DNA of 64,000 bases. Origin: Ctenopharyngodon idella. Lineage: Eukaryota; Chordata; Actinopteri; Cypriniformes; Xenocyprididae. A program made the position numbers and the translations under genes. Of this stretch, positions 44,312-55,853 are shown one piece after another (the first letter of the stretch is position 1; each line of letters begins with the position of its first letter). The notes beneath the pieces were generated by a model. That model was not told the DNA's origin, ran no database searches, and saw only the letters and a program-made list of their open reading frames with translations. The stretch spans positions 31,639,758 through 31,703,757 of the forward strand of contig NC_067237.1 in assembly GCF_019924925.1 (NCBI RefSeq), written 5' to 3'.

Positions 44312-45698
44312 CAGTGCTCAGCGTAAATGAGTACACCCCCTTTGAAAAGTAACATTTTAAACAATATCTCGATGAACACAAAAACAATTTCCAAAATGTT
44401 GACAAGACTAAGTTTAATATAACATCTGTTTAACTTATAACATGAAAGTAAGGTTAATAATATAACTTAGATTACATATTTTTCAGTTTTACCCAAATTA
44501 GAGTGATGCAAAAATGAGTTCACCCCACTACAAAATCTACTACATCTAGTACTTTGTATGGCCTCCATAATTTTTAATGACAGCACCAATTCTTCTAGGC
44601 ATGGAATGAACAAGTTGGCGACATTTTGCAACATCTATCTTTTTTTCCATTCTTCAAGTATGACCTCTTTTAGAGACTGGATGCTGGATGGAGAGTGATG
44701 CTCAACTTGTCTCTTCAGAATTCCCCATAGGTGTTCGATTGGGTTCAGATCAGGAGACATACTTGGCCACTGAATCACTTGTTCTTCTTCAGAAATTCAA
44801 CAGTGGCCTTAGATGTGTGTTTAGGATCATTGTCATGTTGGAAAAGTGCACGACGACCAAGTGCACAGAGTGATGGTAGCATCTTCTCTTTCAGTATAGA
44901 GCAGTACATCTGTGAGTTCATGATGCCATCAATGAAATGCAGCTCCCCGACACTCATGCAGCCCCACATAAGGACACTGCCACCACCATGTTTCACTGTA
45001 GGCACCATGCATTTTCTTTGTATTCCTCACCTTTGCGACGCCATACAGTTTTGAAGCCATCAGTTCCAAAAACATTTATCTTGGTCTCATCACTCCAGAG
45101 TATATGGTCCCAGTAGTCTTCATCTTTGTCAGCATGGGCCCTGGCAAACTCTAGGCGGGCATTTTTGTGCCTGGGCTTTAGGAGAGGCTTCTTTCGTGGA
45201 TGGCACCCATGCATGCCGTTCCTCTGCAGTGTACGCCATATTGTGTCATGGGAAATAATCACCCAGGTTTGGCTTTCTACTTTTTTAGGTAACTGCAGTG
45301 AACTTGCATGCCGATTTTCTTCAACCCTTCTCATCAGAAGACACTCCTGTCGAGGTGTTAACTTCCGTGGACAACCTAGACGTCTCTGTGAGATGATTGC
45401 AGTTCCATCTTTTATTAATTTTTGTACCACTTTTGCTACAGTATTCTGACTGATAAGTAAAGCTTTGCTGATCTTCTTGTAGCCTTCATCTTTCTGGTGT
45501 AAAGAAATTATTTTCTTTCTCAGGTCTTGTGACATTTCTCTTCCATGTGGTGCCATTGCTGACAGCATGAAATGGGAAGAGGTTTTAACACCCCTTTATA
45601 GTCAACTGTCTTCTGGACACCTGTGTAATGAATAATTAGACTTGCCTGTGGTTCAAGTGGTTCAAATTCTTGTTAAATTAAACATTTGTAGTCTAAAG
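44312..45698 (-). mobile_element. Tc1-like transposon (third family), copy 2, one end lost
   Basis: The left inverted repeat (CAGTGCTCAGCGTAAATG onward) is intact, but homology to copy 1 at 32.5 kb stops at about 45698, within AAACATTTGTAGTCTAAA, so the whole right inverted repeat is missing. GT microsatellite lies on both sides (44278-44297 and 45698-45712). It has the same orientation as copy 1. Confidence 0.92.
44546..45568 (-). pseudogene. Tc1-like transposase pseudogene, copy 2
   Basis: A 191-residue minus-strand frame (45568-44993) covers the complete paired DNA-binding domain, including RRLGCPRKLTPRQE, and the first catalytic Asp in ILWSDETKINVFG. A one-base shift after the YKE codons breaks it; the next frame (45008-44775) carries MVPTVKHGGGSVLMWGCMS, LFQHDNDPKH (second Asp) and a stop after FLKKNK. 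MSPDLNPIEHLWG with the third acidic residue follows, then another break after EEWKK. The TAG corresponding to copy 1's stop is at 44546-44548. It is less damaged than copy 1 but still inactive. Confidence 0.93.
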
Positions 45699-45739
45699 TG
45701 TGTGCGTGTGTGTCCTCAAAAATAAGCAGTACAACTTTT

Positions 45740-45970
45740 CACAATGCATCAAATAAGCATATTAGAATGATTTCTGATAGATCATGTGACAATAAAGACT
45801 GGATCAATGGCTACTGAAAATTCAGCTTTTCGGGGAAAAAAAAATGTTTTAATTAGAAAACAGTTATTTTAAAATGTAACAATACTTCACAATAACACTG
45901 AAAAATAATACTACTGAAAAAAAAAATGCAGCTTTGGTGAGTATAAGGGACTTTTGAACAGTAGTGTACA
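45740..45970. repeat. Copy of the 37243-type repeat
   Basis: CATCAAATAAGCATATTAGA, then ATCATGTGACAATAAAGACT and GAAAATTCAGCTTTT, with the closing end GGGACTTTTGAACAGTAGTG, match that family. Confidence 0.65.
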
Positions 45971-46548
45971 CCATAAAAATGACTCAGCTCAGGTAAACTA
46001 CAAGCTTGCATTTGCATATTGCTGTTGAATTTGAGAAAGAAACCTGCATGGTCAAAAGAATTTTTGGGGGGGGGCCTGTCCCCCTACCAGAGGTCAACTA
46101 AAGACTCTGTGAACATGTTAATTATTGCAATTATCTTCATCAACTCACCTGGCCAAACATCAAGATGGAAAATTGGCCACACTGCCCCCGCCAACCACAG
46201 AACAAATACGAGACAGTGACGGTGAAGAATTATCGCTTGGGGGGGGGGGACTTAGTGGTAATTACTGTAATTCACAATAATTATTGCTCCAATTAAAATG
46301 TAATATGAAGTGAAGAGTTAATGATGTGCCAAACATCAGAGGTGAAACACTGAAATGAAGGTCTCAAATTAGCATATTCAAGCATTTCTTAAACCTAAAT
46401 GTAGTAAAATGTAGTACGTAAAGCTGAGCTGAATAACATATACCAACCTTTCTTTTGCGAACTAATCAAGCAAACTGAACTACTTTCTTTTCTTTGTCAT
46501 GTGGACAATAACTGAAGCAGAACACAGATTGAGATTGAGAGAATTGAG

Positions 46549-46591
<43 letters not shown>

Positions 46592-47019
46592 CCGGAACAC
46601 TGCCACAAATGAGAGGAAATTTTCTTTAAATTACTATTGTACTATTGCGGGAATTGCAACCTTATGGGAAGACTACAAAACGCTTGGTGTTAGTACAAAT
46701 GAGTTTGAAATGATGGCAATTATGGTAATGACGACAGTAACGCAGATGACAGAGAATATGATTGTTTATTGAAGTACCACAATTTGTCTGCAAATCAAGC
46801 CATTTTCCTGTCGGATGAGGCCATCTGCTTTCTATTAGGATGAACATAACATCCAAGTACAGTACTAGTTAAATGTTTAAAGTTTAAAAATAGATTAAAA
46901 GTGCAATCAAAACAATTGCATTAAATGCTGATTAATGAATTCATAAAATAGTGACTGAAAAAATAATCAAAATAAGACAACTCAAAGATATTAAATTATC
47001 GTGGTTATGTTTTAATTGG
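45971..47019. other. Intergenic sequence with TC microsatellite
   Basis: A (CT)n run lies at 46554-46587. G runs occur at 46066-46073 and 46240-46249. No supported gene. Confidence 0.45.
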
Positions 47020-47222
47020 GTAACACTTCATTTTAATGTCATTGTTACATATGTTACATGCATTTACTGTAATAATAATTAGAAATTATGCATAATAACA
47101 TGCAATTAACCCTAAACCAAATCCTCATCCTAACCCTATAGTAAGTACATGTAGTTAATTACTCAGTACTTAAATGTATAATTACACTGTAATACTGACA
47201 CCTTAAAATAAACTTTAATTGT
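47020..47222. repeat. Dispersed repeat, inverted copy of 34225-34462
   Basis: It starts TTGGGTAACACTTCATTTTA and contains CTATAGTAAGTACATGTAGT and TAAATGTATAATTACACTGT, the reverse complement order of the 34.2-kb copy. Confidence 0.7.
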
Positions 47223-48019
47223 TGTTCTATATACAAATGCATCAGATGGACGCCTTGCGCCACATTTTTAGGACACCATGTCCAAGTTAAAAGTAGTTAA
47301 AGACCCCTGCAACTCATCTATTCTGTTACGTTCCAGATCAAATCACTGAATGCAAGAGTGTGAGCGGCTTTTTAAAAAGAAAGGGTGTGTTTTGATCGCA
47401 CATGCTCAGTCTGTCAACTCGACACCTGTATGCACGCCTTCCATTTTGTGTGTCATCACAGAATAGGATTTGTTGACATCAAGCGCAGTGAGATGGAGAA
47501 TTGAAGGGCCTCTATTTTTATCATTGTGCTTCCCGCCCTAAAAATACTACCTTGTCATTCTGCTTCCAGCTCTTAATACCTGGCGTGTTCAGTATGCTTT
47601 TTTTAAGCGTGCAAGCAACTGACTGACTCAATAAGGTGTTTCGGGCATGGAGCAATAAATGGGTTTGAAACACTTAAAGTGGATTCTGATCTTATAAGAT
47701 TTTTAGGCACTTTTGTGCGAAAATGTATTCTATGGTTTTACAAACAAATCCTCCGGATATTCAGCTCAGCTCAACACATTTTCACACTAATACACAGCCG
47801 CAGAGAAGGTCTATTGAGGTACCACCCGCCTGATCCCTTAAAGCAGTGGTTTTCAAACTGTGAAATGTGTGGGAGACTTTCCAAGTTTTAAAATCTCATT
47901 TACTTTCTCACATTTAAATCTACTGCACTGACAATACACACAGGAACCGATGAGCTTTGTGCACAATGCACAAGATTTTAATGACAGAGGGGTAGGTTAC
48001 CAGTGGCTTAAAGTTACCA
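47223..48019. other. Intergenic sequence, no supported gene
   Basis: Frames here lack domains. A GCAGTGGTTTTCAAACTGTG stretch at about 47842 resembles the start of a common fish repeat. Confidence 0.4.
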
Positions 48020-48808
48020 TTAAAGGGTTAGTTCACCCAAAAATGAAAATTCTGTCATTTATTACTCACACTCATGCTGTTCCGTAAGACCTTCGTTAAT
48101 CTTCGGAACGCAAATTGAGATATTTTTGTTTAAATCCGATGGCTCCGTGAGGCCTACATAGGGAGCAATGACATTTCCTCTCTCAAGATCCATAAAGGTA
48201 CTAAAAACATACTTAAATCAGTTCATGTGAGTACAGTGGTTCAATATTAATATTATAAAGCGACGAGAATATTTTTGGTGCGCCAAAAAAACAAAAATAA
48301 CGACTTATTTAGTGATGGCCGATTTCAAAACACTGCTCCAGGAAGCTTCGGAGCATAATGAATCAGCGTGTCGAATCCACAGTTCGGAGCGCCAAAGTCA
48401 CGTGATTTCAGCAATTTGGCGGTTGACACGCGATCCGAATCATGATTCGACATGCTGATTCATTATGCTCCAAATCTTCCTGAAGCAGTGTTTTGAAATC
48501 GGCCATCACTAAATAAGTCGTTATTTTGTTTTTTTTTGGCGCACCAAAAATATTCTCGTCGCTTTACGATATTAATATTGAACCACTGTACTCACATGAA
48601 CTGATTTAAACATGTTTTGAGTACCTTTATGGATCTTGAGAGAGGAAATGTCATTGCTCCCTATGTAGGCCTCACAGAGCCATCGGATTTAAACAAAAAT
48701 ATCTTAATTTGTGTTCCGAAGATCAACGAAGGTCTTACGGGTGTAAAACGGCACGAGGGTGAGTAATTAATGACAGAATTTTCATTTTTGGGTGAACTAA
48801 CCCTTTAA
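48020..48808. mobile_element. TTAA foldback element, family A, copy 4 (best preserved hairpin)
   Basis: TTAA 48020-48023 and TTAA 48805-48808 bound two near-identical arms of more than 350 bp (GTTAGTTCACCCAAAAATG at the outer edge, GATTTCAAAACACTGCTCC near the centre). The loop lies around 48410-48440 (TTGGCGGTTGACACGCGATC). There is no coding capacity. Confidence 0.9.
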
Positions 48809-48879
48809 ATCAAAATAGGCTATTCTTGTTTTATGGAATATTACAGTATTTATTATAAATGATTTATCTGTACACATCA

Positions 48880-49200
48880 TTATTTTTTTTTTTTAATTCA
48901 TGTGCCTCATAATCTTTAATCAAAATAACTTGCTCTCCTCTTGCAGCGACATCTATTCTCGTCTCTGATGGTTTACTGGTGCGAGGGCGGGACAACCTGT
49001 CACTCACATAAGATCGACCAATAGCAAACCACAACCATTCAAGCATCCAATCAGTTCCCCATAGGCAAAATCAAGTCTCACCTCACATTTTTTTCTTGTT
49101 CGAGAAGCTGTTTCACTTGGATATTATGTCTCAATAGGGAAGAAAAGACTATCGCAACTTCTGTTTCATGCCGACTTTAAATTCCAGTCATTCTCTCATA
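48880..49200. repeat. Possible dispersed repeat
   Basis: The block with GACCAATAGCAAACCACAAC and TTCTTGTTCGAGAAGCTGTT resembles a repeat of fish genomes by recall; no second copy or ends are visible here. Confidence 0.3.
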
Positions 49201-49491
49201 CAAATCTATCAAATGACTCCAGAAAATAGCATGAGTTGACTCCTTTTATGAAACTTTTATGTGCTTTCTGGAGCTTGACAGTTACAATCTTCTCATCCAT
49301 CTCCTTTTGTATTCCTTGGAAGATTTTTTTTTTTTTTCAAAGGTTTGGGAAGTTTTCATTGTGCTGTTATTGTTTTGTTTTTCTCAATAAAGCTGTTTTG
49401 GGGGTTCAACAGAAAGAGACAAACCAAACAGACACTGTTTTTTCTTGTGACAAAGGGAGCTGTGACAGAAACAAATATGAGAACCTCTGCT

Positions 49492-49800
49492 TTAAAGGTA
49501 CAGTTCACCAAAAAACATTACATTTATGTCATTATTTACTCACACTCATGTTGTTCTAAGACTTTCACCTGTGGAACACAAAAGGAGATGTTCAGCAGAA
49601 TGTTCACGCTGCTGGCCAAGTTATGGCAGCTTGAAGTTATGGTCTAAATATTTTTTCTTCCATATGCCCTTTGTCTCATTACAAGAAAGATTTAAGATAT
49701 CATTTTTTATTATTTCATACCATTTGGTTTTGGAGATGTCTGAAGACTTAAAGCTGAAGTGTGAAACTTTTTTGATGTACAGTACTGCAAATGTCATGCA
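49492..49800. mobile_element. TTAA-type repeat, left end only
   Basis: TTAAAGGTACAGTTCACCAA (TTAA 49492-49495) with CATTATTTACTCACACTCAT and GTGGAACACAAAAGGAGATG resembles a foldback arm distinct from families A and B. No matching right arm is found. Confidence 0.55.
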
Positions 49801-50344
49801 GTTCAGAACCAAATAATATAGGGGGTGGAGTAGGTGGAATCAAATTTGGGTTCGGACCAAGCGATCAAACCAAGTGAGAAAATAACCTTAAACATGATGT
49901 GAGTCATTTTCTTAATGTTAAAATACTTTCTTGTATCCTAGCTTAATATACAGAGACAAATACTTATTTGATTCCACCAAAAAGTGCAAAGCAATAACCA
50001 TTGGCTAAAGAATATAATTTTGTCACCAATACACAAATCATAGAATCAACTCAGTTGAAAAAACAAACAAACAAACAAACAAATTGAAATCAATCATTAA
50101 TCAACAATTAAGCATTCAACAGATAAACTGGCAATAAAAAAACAAAAACAAAAAAAACAACATCTTCAGAAATTTCACACATCCAGATCATAACAACACA
50201 GATTTTATTTTTTAAATACAGCCTCATGTCCTAACACACATCTATTTGACTTTGCATTTCTAATATCAATAAAACACAATTTTCTTAGATTTAGACACAG
50301 AAAAAGGCGTCTGAAGAAATAAACTGGACTCTTCTGTTTGCGAC
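49801..50344. other. Intergenic sequence
   Basis: An AAAC microsatellite lies at 50062-50082. No gene or element ends are seen. Confidence 0.4.
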
Positions 50345-50530
50345 ATCTGTTTGGCTTTGGGGAGTCATTTGCACAGTGGATCAATGCTTTTTAGCACTCG
50401 CCTAGGGCTACTGTCGTTACTAATGGAATTATATCAAAACAATTTACGTTTTACCAAGAAACAAGACAAGACTTCACTATCTCCATTACTCTTTGCCCTG
50501 TTTATAACCATTATCAGCTGCAGTACAGCC
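50345..50530 (+). pseudogene. L1/Tx1-type LINE reverse transcriptase fragment
   Basis: Across two plus-strand frames the translation reads WINAF, SPRATVVTNGIISKQFTF and then LSPLLFALFI, matching the order of the L1-clade segment that precedes and includes motif B (usually a TNG block, GTRQGCPLSPLLFA). A stop codon follows WINAF and a frameshift lies near 50460. The catalytic motif C is not found. It is a short relic unrelated to the L2 at 9.5-13.4 kb. Confidence 0.65.
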
Positions 50531-50639
50531 ATGGGCAGACTTAACCAATAAGCGAGATAAGAGGCCGCTTATGTGATATTGGTGAAACACATTTGAGACC
50601 ATCTCTGGAAAGCGTCAAAGGTTTTTATTTACAACGTGT

Positions 50640-50935
50640 TTTGCATTGTTGAGCAGTGTAGCCAATCACAGATATATCTGTTGATTTCCTGAACTCAATG
50701 GCCAATCAGAGGTGTTTACAATCCACTCAACAGCTTGAAATGCTGGAGTTTTTGTTCAGTGATGAGTTCTGCACACCTGTGAATCCTCTCATTGTAAAAA
50801 AGTGTAGACACAATGTAAATAAGAGATTTATTGTGAAGTGTAGACAGCTTTATTGATTATAACGGAACTTTGTGAGATTGCAATGAACTGAAGTGAGTAA
50901 CTTATAGGCTATATAATTCATTCAGAATTTAAAAT
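50640..50935. repeat. Dispersed repeat, related to 4920-5165
   Basis: Blocks GAGTTTTTGTTCAGTGATGA, GTGAATCCTCTCATTGTAAA and AACGGAACTTTGTGAGATTG align in order with the 4.9-kb copy. Confidence 0.6.
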
Positions 50936-51229
50936 AAAAACCTTGATTTTCATGCTGCTAAGAGGACCAGCGGCCACATACATGGTGCAAAGTGTCAGGA
51001 ATAACATGCATAATAATGATAATAATAATAATGTAAACAAAATCCATTTCAAGACCTTTTCTCAGAAAATAAATAAAGAAACATAACTTCCAGCATATCA
51101 GAGCCTTATGGAAAAGTTAGAGACTTTATCGACACTGTGGTTTTAATCAATAATTTACCAATAAAAATAAATAAATGGAAAGAGGAAGACATTATTTTCA
51201 AATGAGAAAGTGCAAATTAATAAAATATA

Positions 51230-52188
51230 TGGGTCAATGATGTGACAGGTCATTTTTTTGTCCAAAGGCTTTAATAATAATAAAAAACAAAGATATGACA
51301 TCCAAAGTATGTAAGGCAGTACAACTAGATCTCTTTTATTGAATCCAAAAGGTTTTAATTATGTTTTGCCACATATAAAGGTATTTTAAAGATTTTGAAG
51401 TGTCAAAAGGTCATTCGGTTTAACTGTCGAAAAAGCAATACAGCCATTTTATTTGTGATTAAAATATCTTAAAATGTAATAAATGTATATATTTTTTATT
51501 CTGGAGTGATTTTATAACATCCTATCAACATAGTGCAAAATAGTATTAAAATTATGTGTTGAAGTCATTGCTTTGTTATGAGAAAGAATGTCCAGAAAAA
51601 TAAATTTATGTCATCTGGTGTAACCAATATAAAGGGACCATTTTGGATCAAGTCATGCGGTCAGTATCATGTGACAGGATGTGACATCATTCAGACACCT
51701 GCAAAGGACCACATGGTCATGAAGCAAAGTAACTAACTCTCTCTTAACTATTTGAAAAATTCATGTTTTCACTTGCTCATACGCATGTCCTTAAACATCA
51801 GGTCATTTGGTACAACCGCTATAAAACATGGAAAATGTTGAAATATTTTAAAAACTTATACTAAATATAAAATGTTTGATTGTACTTTTGCTAGCTAGCT
51901 AGCAAGCTAACCAACTAGCTTGCTAGATATCAGCCAGTTAGCATTGTTTGAAAATATTGTCATTCGGAATAGCCAAAAGTGTCATTCAGTAAAACTGAAA
52001 TTTTGGTTAAACCGAATGACTTTTTTTGGTGACAAATTTTGTCCATCTAGTGAAAAATGACAAAAGCAGTGTTAATTGATTATAAAAACCACATAATCTC
52101 ATTGTTAACACTTAATAAAACATTAAAATTAATTATATCTCCATTATGTTTTTTCACACTTTTAAAAACCTTATTTGTCAATGACCCA
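51230..52188. mobile_element. TA-flanked TIR element, non-coding
   Basis: TGGGTCAATGA at 51230 and TCAATGACCCA ending at 52188 form inverted repeats with one mismatch, flanked by TA. Inside, GTCATTCGGTTTAA (51411) and TTAAACCGAATGAC (to 52020) form a second inverted pair. A CTAGCTAGC-rich palindromic patch lies at 51890-51930. No ORF is present. Confidence 0.6.
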
Positions 52189-53736
52189 TATCCCAAAATC
52201 TTTCTATAAAAATCGTATATATCACTTCCCTTTAGAAAAAGTGAAAAAATTGGAAATAAATAAATATAAATATAAATACCCCCCCCCCCCCCCCCCCCCC
52301 CAGGCAAACTAACCTACTTAACATTTTGTTTATTTATAAAATACTCTAAAATAGATTTGCTACATTACTGGGACCGTGCTGTTGATGTTTGTTCCTAATC
52401 CTTATCAGGTATTGTTTTCCTTTCATCAGGCACTTAATGATTCAAGTCATCTCTTGGAATATCTGAAGGCCAAGCAAGGCCAGATTTTTCCCTATGATCA
52501 AAGATCATTACAACAAAACAGAGAAGGAAAACTGAAAGCTCGGTCCATAATTCATGGAGGTACAGACTTTAAAGACCTTGATTCTACTTTGTACTTGCCT
52601 TTATGAAAATTTACTAAAGTCCTTCATAGTAAATAATATGGCTTTTGAAATATTAAGAAAATAACCACAGATAAGAACATGGATTCCTCCTCATTACTGT
52701 GGTAACTGTGGTGTCATTGTAAATAGTTTTTCCTAATAAACAAACTATGGTATGTGTTACAAAAAACGACACCCTAATACATTTAGAAACTGGGCTATAA
52801 TTACAACTGCTACAATTTAAATAAAAATAAAGCAGATATCCCAGAATGGATTATTTAATATGAACATTATACCAAAATACCATAGCTGCTAGATATCCTT
52901 TTTTTTTTTTTCTAGCTGTTGTTTTTTAATGCAGGAAAAAGCCTCCAATGCATCTCTTTTGCTACCAATACATCTTTATTAGGAAGAAACTCTCACCAAT
53001 TATATTAAAAACAATATAATTATGATTTATGTTTGAATAGTTGAACCAAAAGATCAAAAATATCTAAATATAATAATTCACAATGCTGGAACTTATATCA
53101 TAAAAAAATGAATAAATACAATATAAATTACATGCTGTAATCAGCTCTACACAAATATCATAAATCACCTAAATCATCCAAACTGATTCTAAACCTGGCT
53201 GAAACACTGTTTGCCTCCAAACAAAATCAAGCCTATTTAGTTCATTTTCACAGCATGTACTACTTTTGCGAATCCAAACTCAAATGGGTTTTATGGTCGC
53301 ATGGCCATTGCAAAAGCACAGCACAGTTCGCTACGCAGCCTATTGAGAAGAGATGTGCTATTACTTCTGATTTTGATGGCTGATAAAATGGGCAAAAAAT
53401 ACCACAGATTTACATTAATTTGGGATCTGAGCCCAATGTAAAGACCAGAATATCACAGAAAGTTGAGGGTTGAGGTGACCTTTTGACTTGATCTAAATTA
53501 AACCTAATTCTAGTAGCCTGTTATTTTGTAATGTTCTGCATATTTTTATTTATTTATTTATTTATTTTGTCTTATTTACCAAACCAACCGATAGCTTCTT
53601 CCTCCTTTGCTATGGATTTTATATTTTTCTGACATTCAAAACAACAAATGTACTAACAAACTTAAAGTTATTTTCTTAAAGATGTTTACATATTTGAACT
53701 GGAAAAGTGTGAGCAAATAATGACTGAAAGAAAATT
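52189..53736. other. AT-rich intergenic sequence
   Basis: A poly-C run lies at 52278-52301, a T run at 52900-52911 and a TTTA run at 53548-53568. The 76-residue plus frame at 52376-52606 has no recognisable domain. Confidence 0.45.
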
Positions 53737-53740
53737 TTAA

Positions 53741-55050
53741 AGGGGTCATGAATTGAGAAATCAACTTTTCCTTGAACTTTTGATATATTAAGAGGTCATC
53801 GTACTATAATAATATCCTGTAAGTTTCAGAACTGAAAACTTCCTTGTTGGTCCAATAAAAGCTTTTATTGACACCAGGCCCATTGAACGACTGATCCTGG
53901 AATGTGCCTATCATAGATAGGTGAAACGCTGCCTCTGCAGAAGAAATCAATGCCTACTTTATCATTGCAACGTTAGCCCCGCCCGCTGGCGTGTTAGTGA
54001 GATGAGGAGGAGAGAAGAGCAATACAACAGGACAAAAATAACATTATCTTTCAAAGGATCCTTATGCTAGGAATATGGCTATTTATTTTCAACACTGTGA
54101 ATGTCTCAGTTGAGCTTTATTTATTAGTATTCGGTATTTCACTATGGATACTTTGGTAAATCAATCGCATTTCGGTGCAGGATTGGCAAACGGACTTTTA
54201 CAATATGGACTCGACAGTAATGCAACAACATGTAAGTAACTGTGTTCATTTTAATGCCTGATCTGATATGTAATGATTCATTATTCATTACATATCAGAT
54301 TACATATCTGTCTATTTGTCTATAAATCAAACCAGTGACTAAATGGTCAACTTCACTTTGTTTCTCTTAGTAGGAAAATAATCTGTTTTTAAACGGTGAT
54401 TAAATTATATTAAGAAAGTGATCAAAGAACGCTTGCTTTGCAATCGCTCGAACTGTCAATCAAACAGCGCGCACTGAAGCTGTCAATCAAACAGTGCGAG
54501 TTTATCAGTTCTGGACTCCAGTTTTAAAAATACTCCTGTTTTATTCAACAAATCTCTTAGTTATATCACGTTTGCACTGTTAGTTATGATTAAAGCATTC
54601 GTTAGTGTACAGAAATTGAGCTGCAATGACGAGATCACTGCTTTCACATGCTCAACAACATGTCTGTGATCGGCTACAATCTTCATCACTGCAACCTTTC
54701 ATGCCACTATCTAGATATAATGGCATAGATCTAAATGTAATGCAGCACTTTTCACGATTAGTTAACCTTGAGAGCTGTAATAGTAAAAACGTGCTAAAAG
54801 AGAGAGTAATACCTGGCTGTTTCAAATGGAACGATGTTAGCCAATCACAGCAGTGGGCGTTTACACTGAAGTCTCACAGCAGACACGCCCCTTAAAACAG
54901 AGCGTTCAAATCAGAGAGCTAAAATCAGGGTAGCAAAAATGCCTTTTATTTCTAAATTATGACTATTTTTGATGTAAAAAGCATACAAACATTATAAGTG
55001 CACCCCAGGAAACATTATAAAACAATAAAACAACGCAGTTCATGACCCCT
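53741..55050. mobile_element. 1.3-kb TTAA-flanked element with AAAGGGGTCATG-like ends
   Basis: AGGGGTCATGAATTGAG at the left and its partner CGCAGTTCATGACCCCT at the right are inverted ends flanked by TTAA (53737-53740 and 55051-55054). An exon-like frame from 54144 (MDTLVNQSHFGAGLANGLL...) ends at a GTAAGT donor near 54232. Short inverted stretches around TAATGATTCATTATTCATTA (54272) and duplicated CTGTCAATCAAACAG (about 54449 and 54480) are internal. The transposase is not seen. Confidence 0.7.
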
Positions 55051-55054
55051 TTAA

Positions 55055-55812
55055 GGTCTTCAACTTTCAAAGGTCAAACTGTCACTGAATAAATGATTGA
55101 GTATAACCAACCCATCAATGTCACACATAAAGTAAAGTGCTTTTCCCACCATCTCCTAGCTCCGCCCCTCTATATATACTTGATTGACAGGTTATCATCC
55201 AACTGTCATCCATTACATATGATGCCCTTGCCAGGAGGGGATTAGGTACAAAGCACAGGGGAATTCATGCCAATGGATGCTTAGCCATCTGTGATTGACA
55301 TGAATGAACCTTTGGTCGTGTTTTTCCCTGCTGAGCCAAAGCTTAAACTAGCAGGAGTGAGGGTTTATATGTGACTGATGTCACTATACCAGGAGCTTCA
55401 ATGCCAATAAACCTCACAAATTTTTAAGGAAAGTCTCATTATAAACTTACCACTAAAGACCTTATTCCAAATAATACCTTTCTGCACTTTTTTGCATGGA
55501 TTTCTGGGTAATAGTCCACTGTTCTGAAACCTAAAAAGACAAGAAATACCTTATGGTCTCATGAGATTTATGGACGCAGACAAGCAAAGGCCACAAGACC
55601 GCAAGTCCACTTCATGAGCGCCATTTGAGAAGACACTGCAATTAGACACTGGTTTGTTTTCTTCTGATATGATGTTTGAGTTTAGCCTGAAGAAGAAGAA
55701 GAAAAAAGTGAAGATGGTTAGAGAATAAACAGGTGTACTGTGAGAGAATCAAGGAGATGGAGGAAGATAGAGTAGCTGAGGGACACAGAGGGATTGATAG
55801 AGCATTGCTATA

Positions 55813-55853
<41 letters not shown>

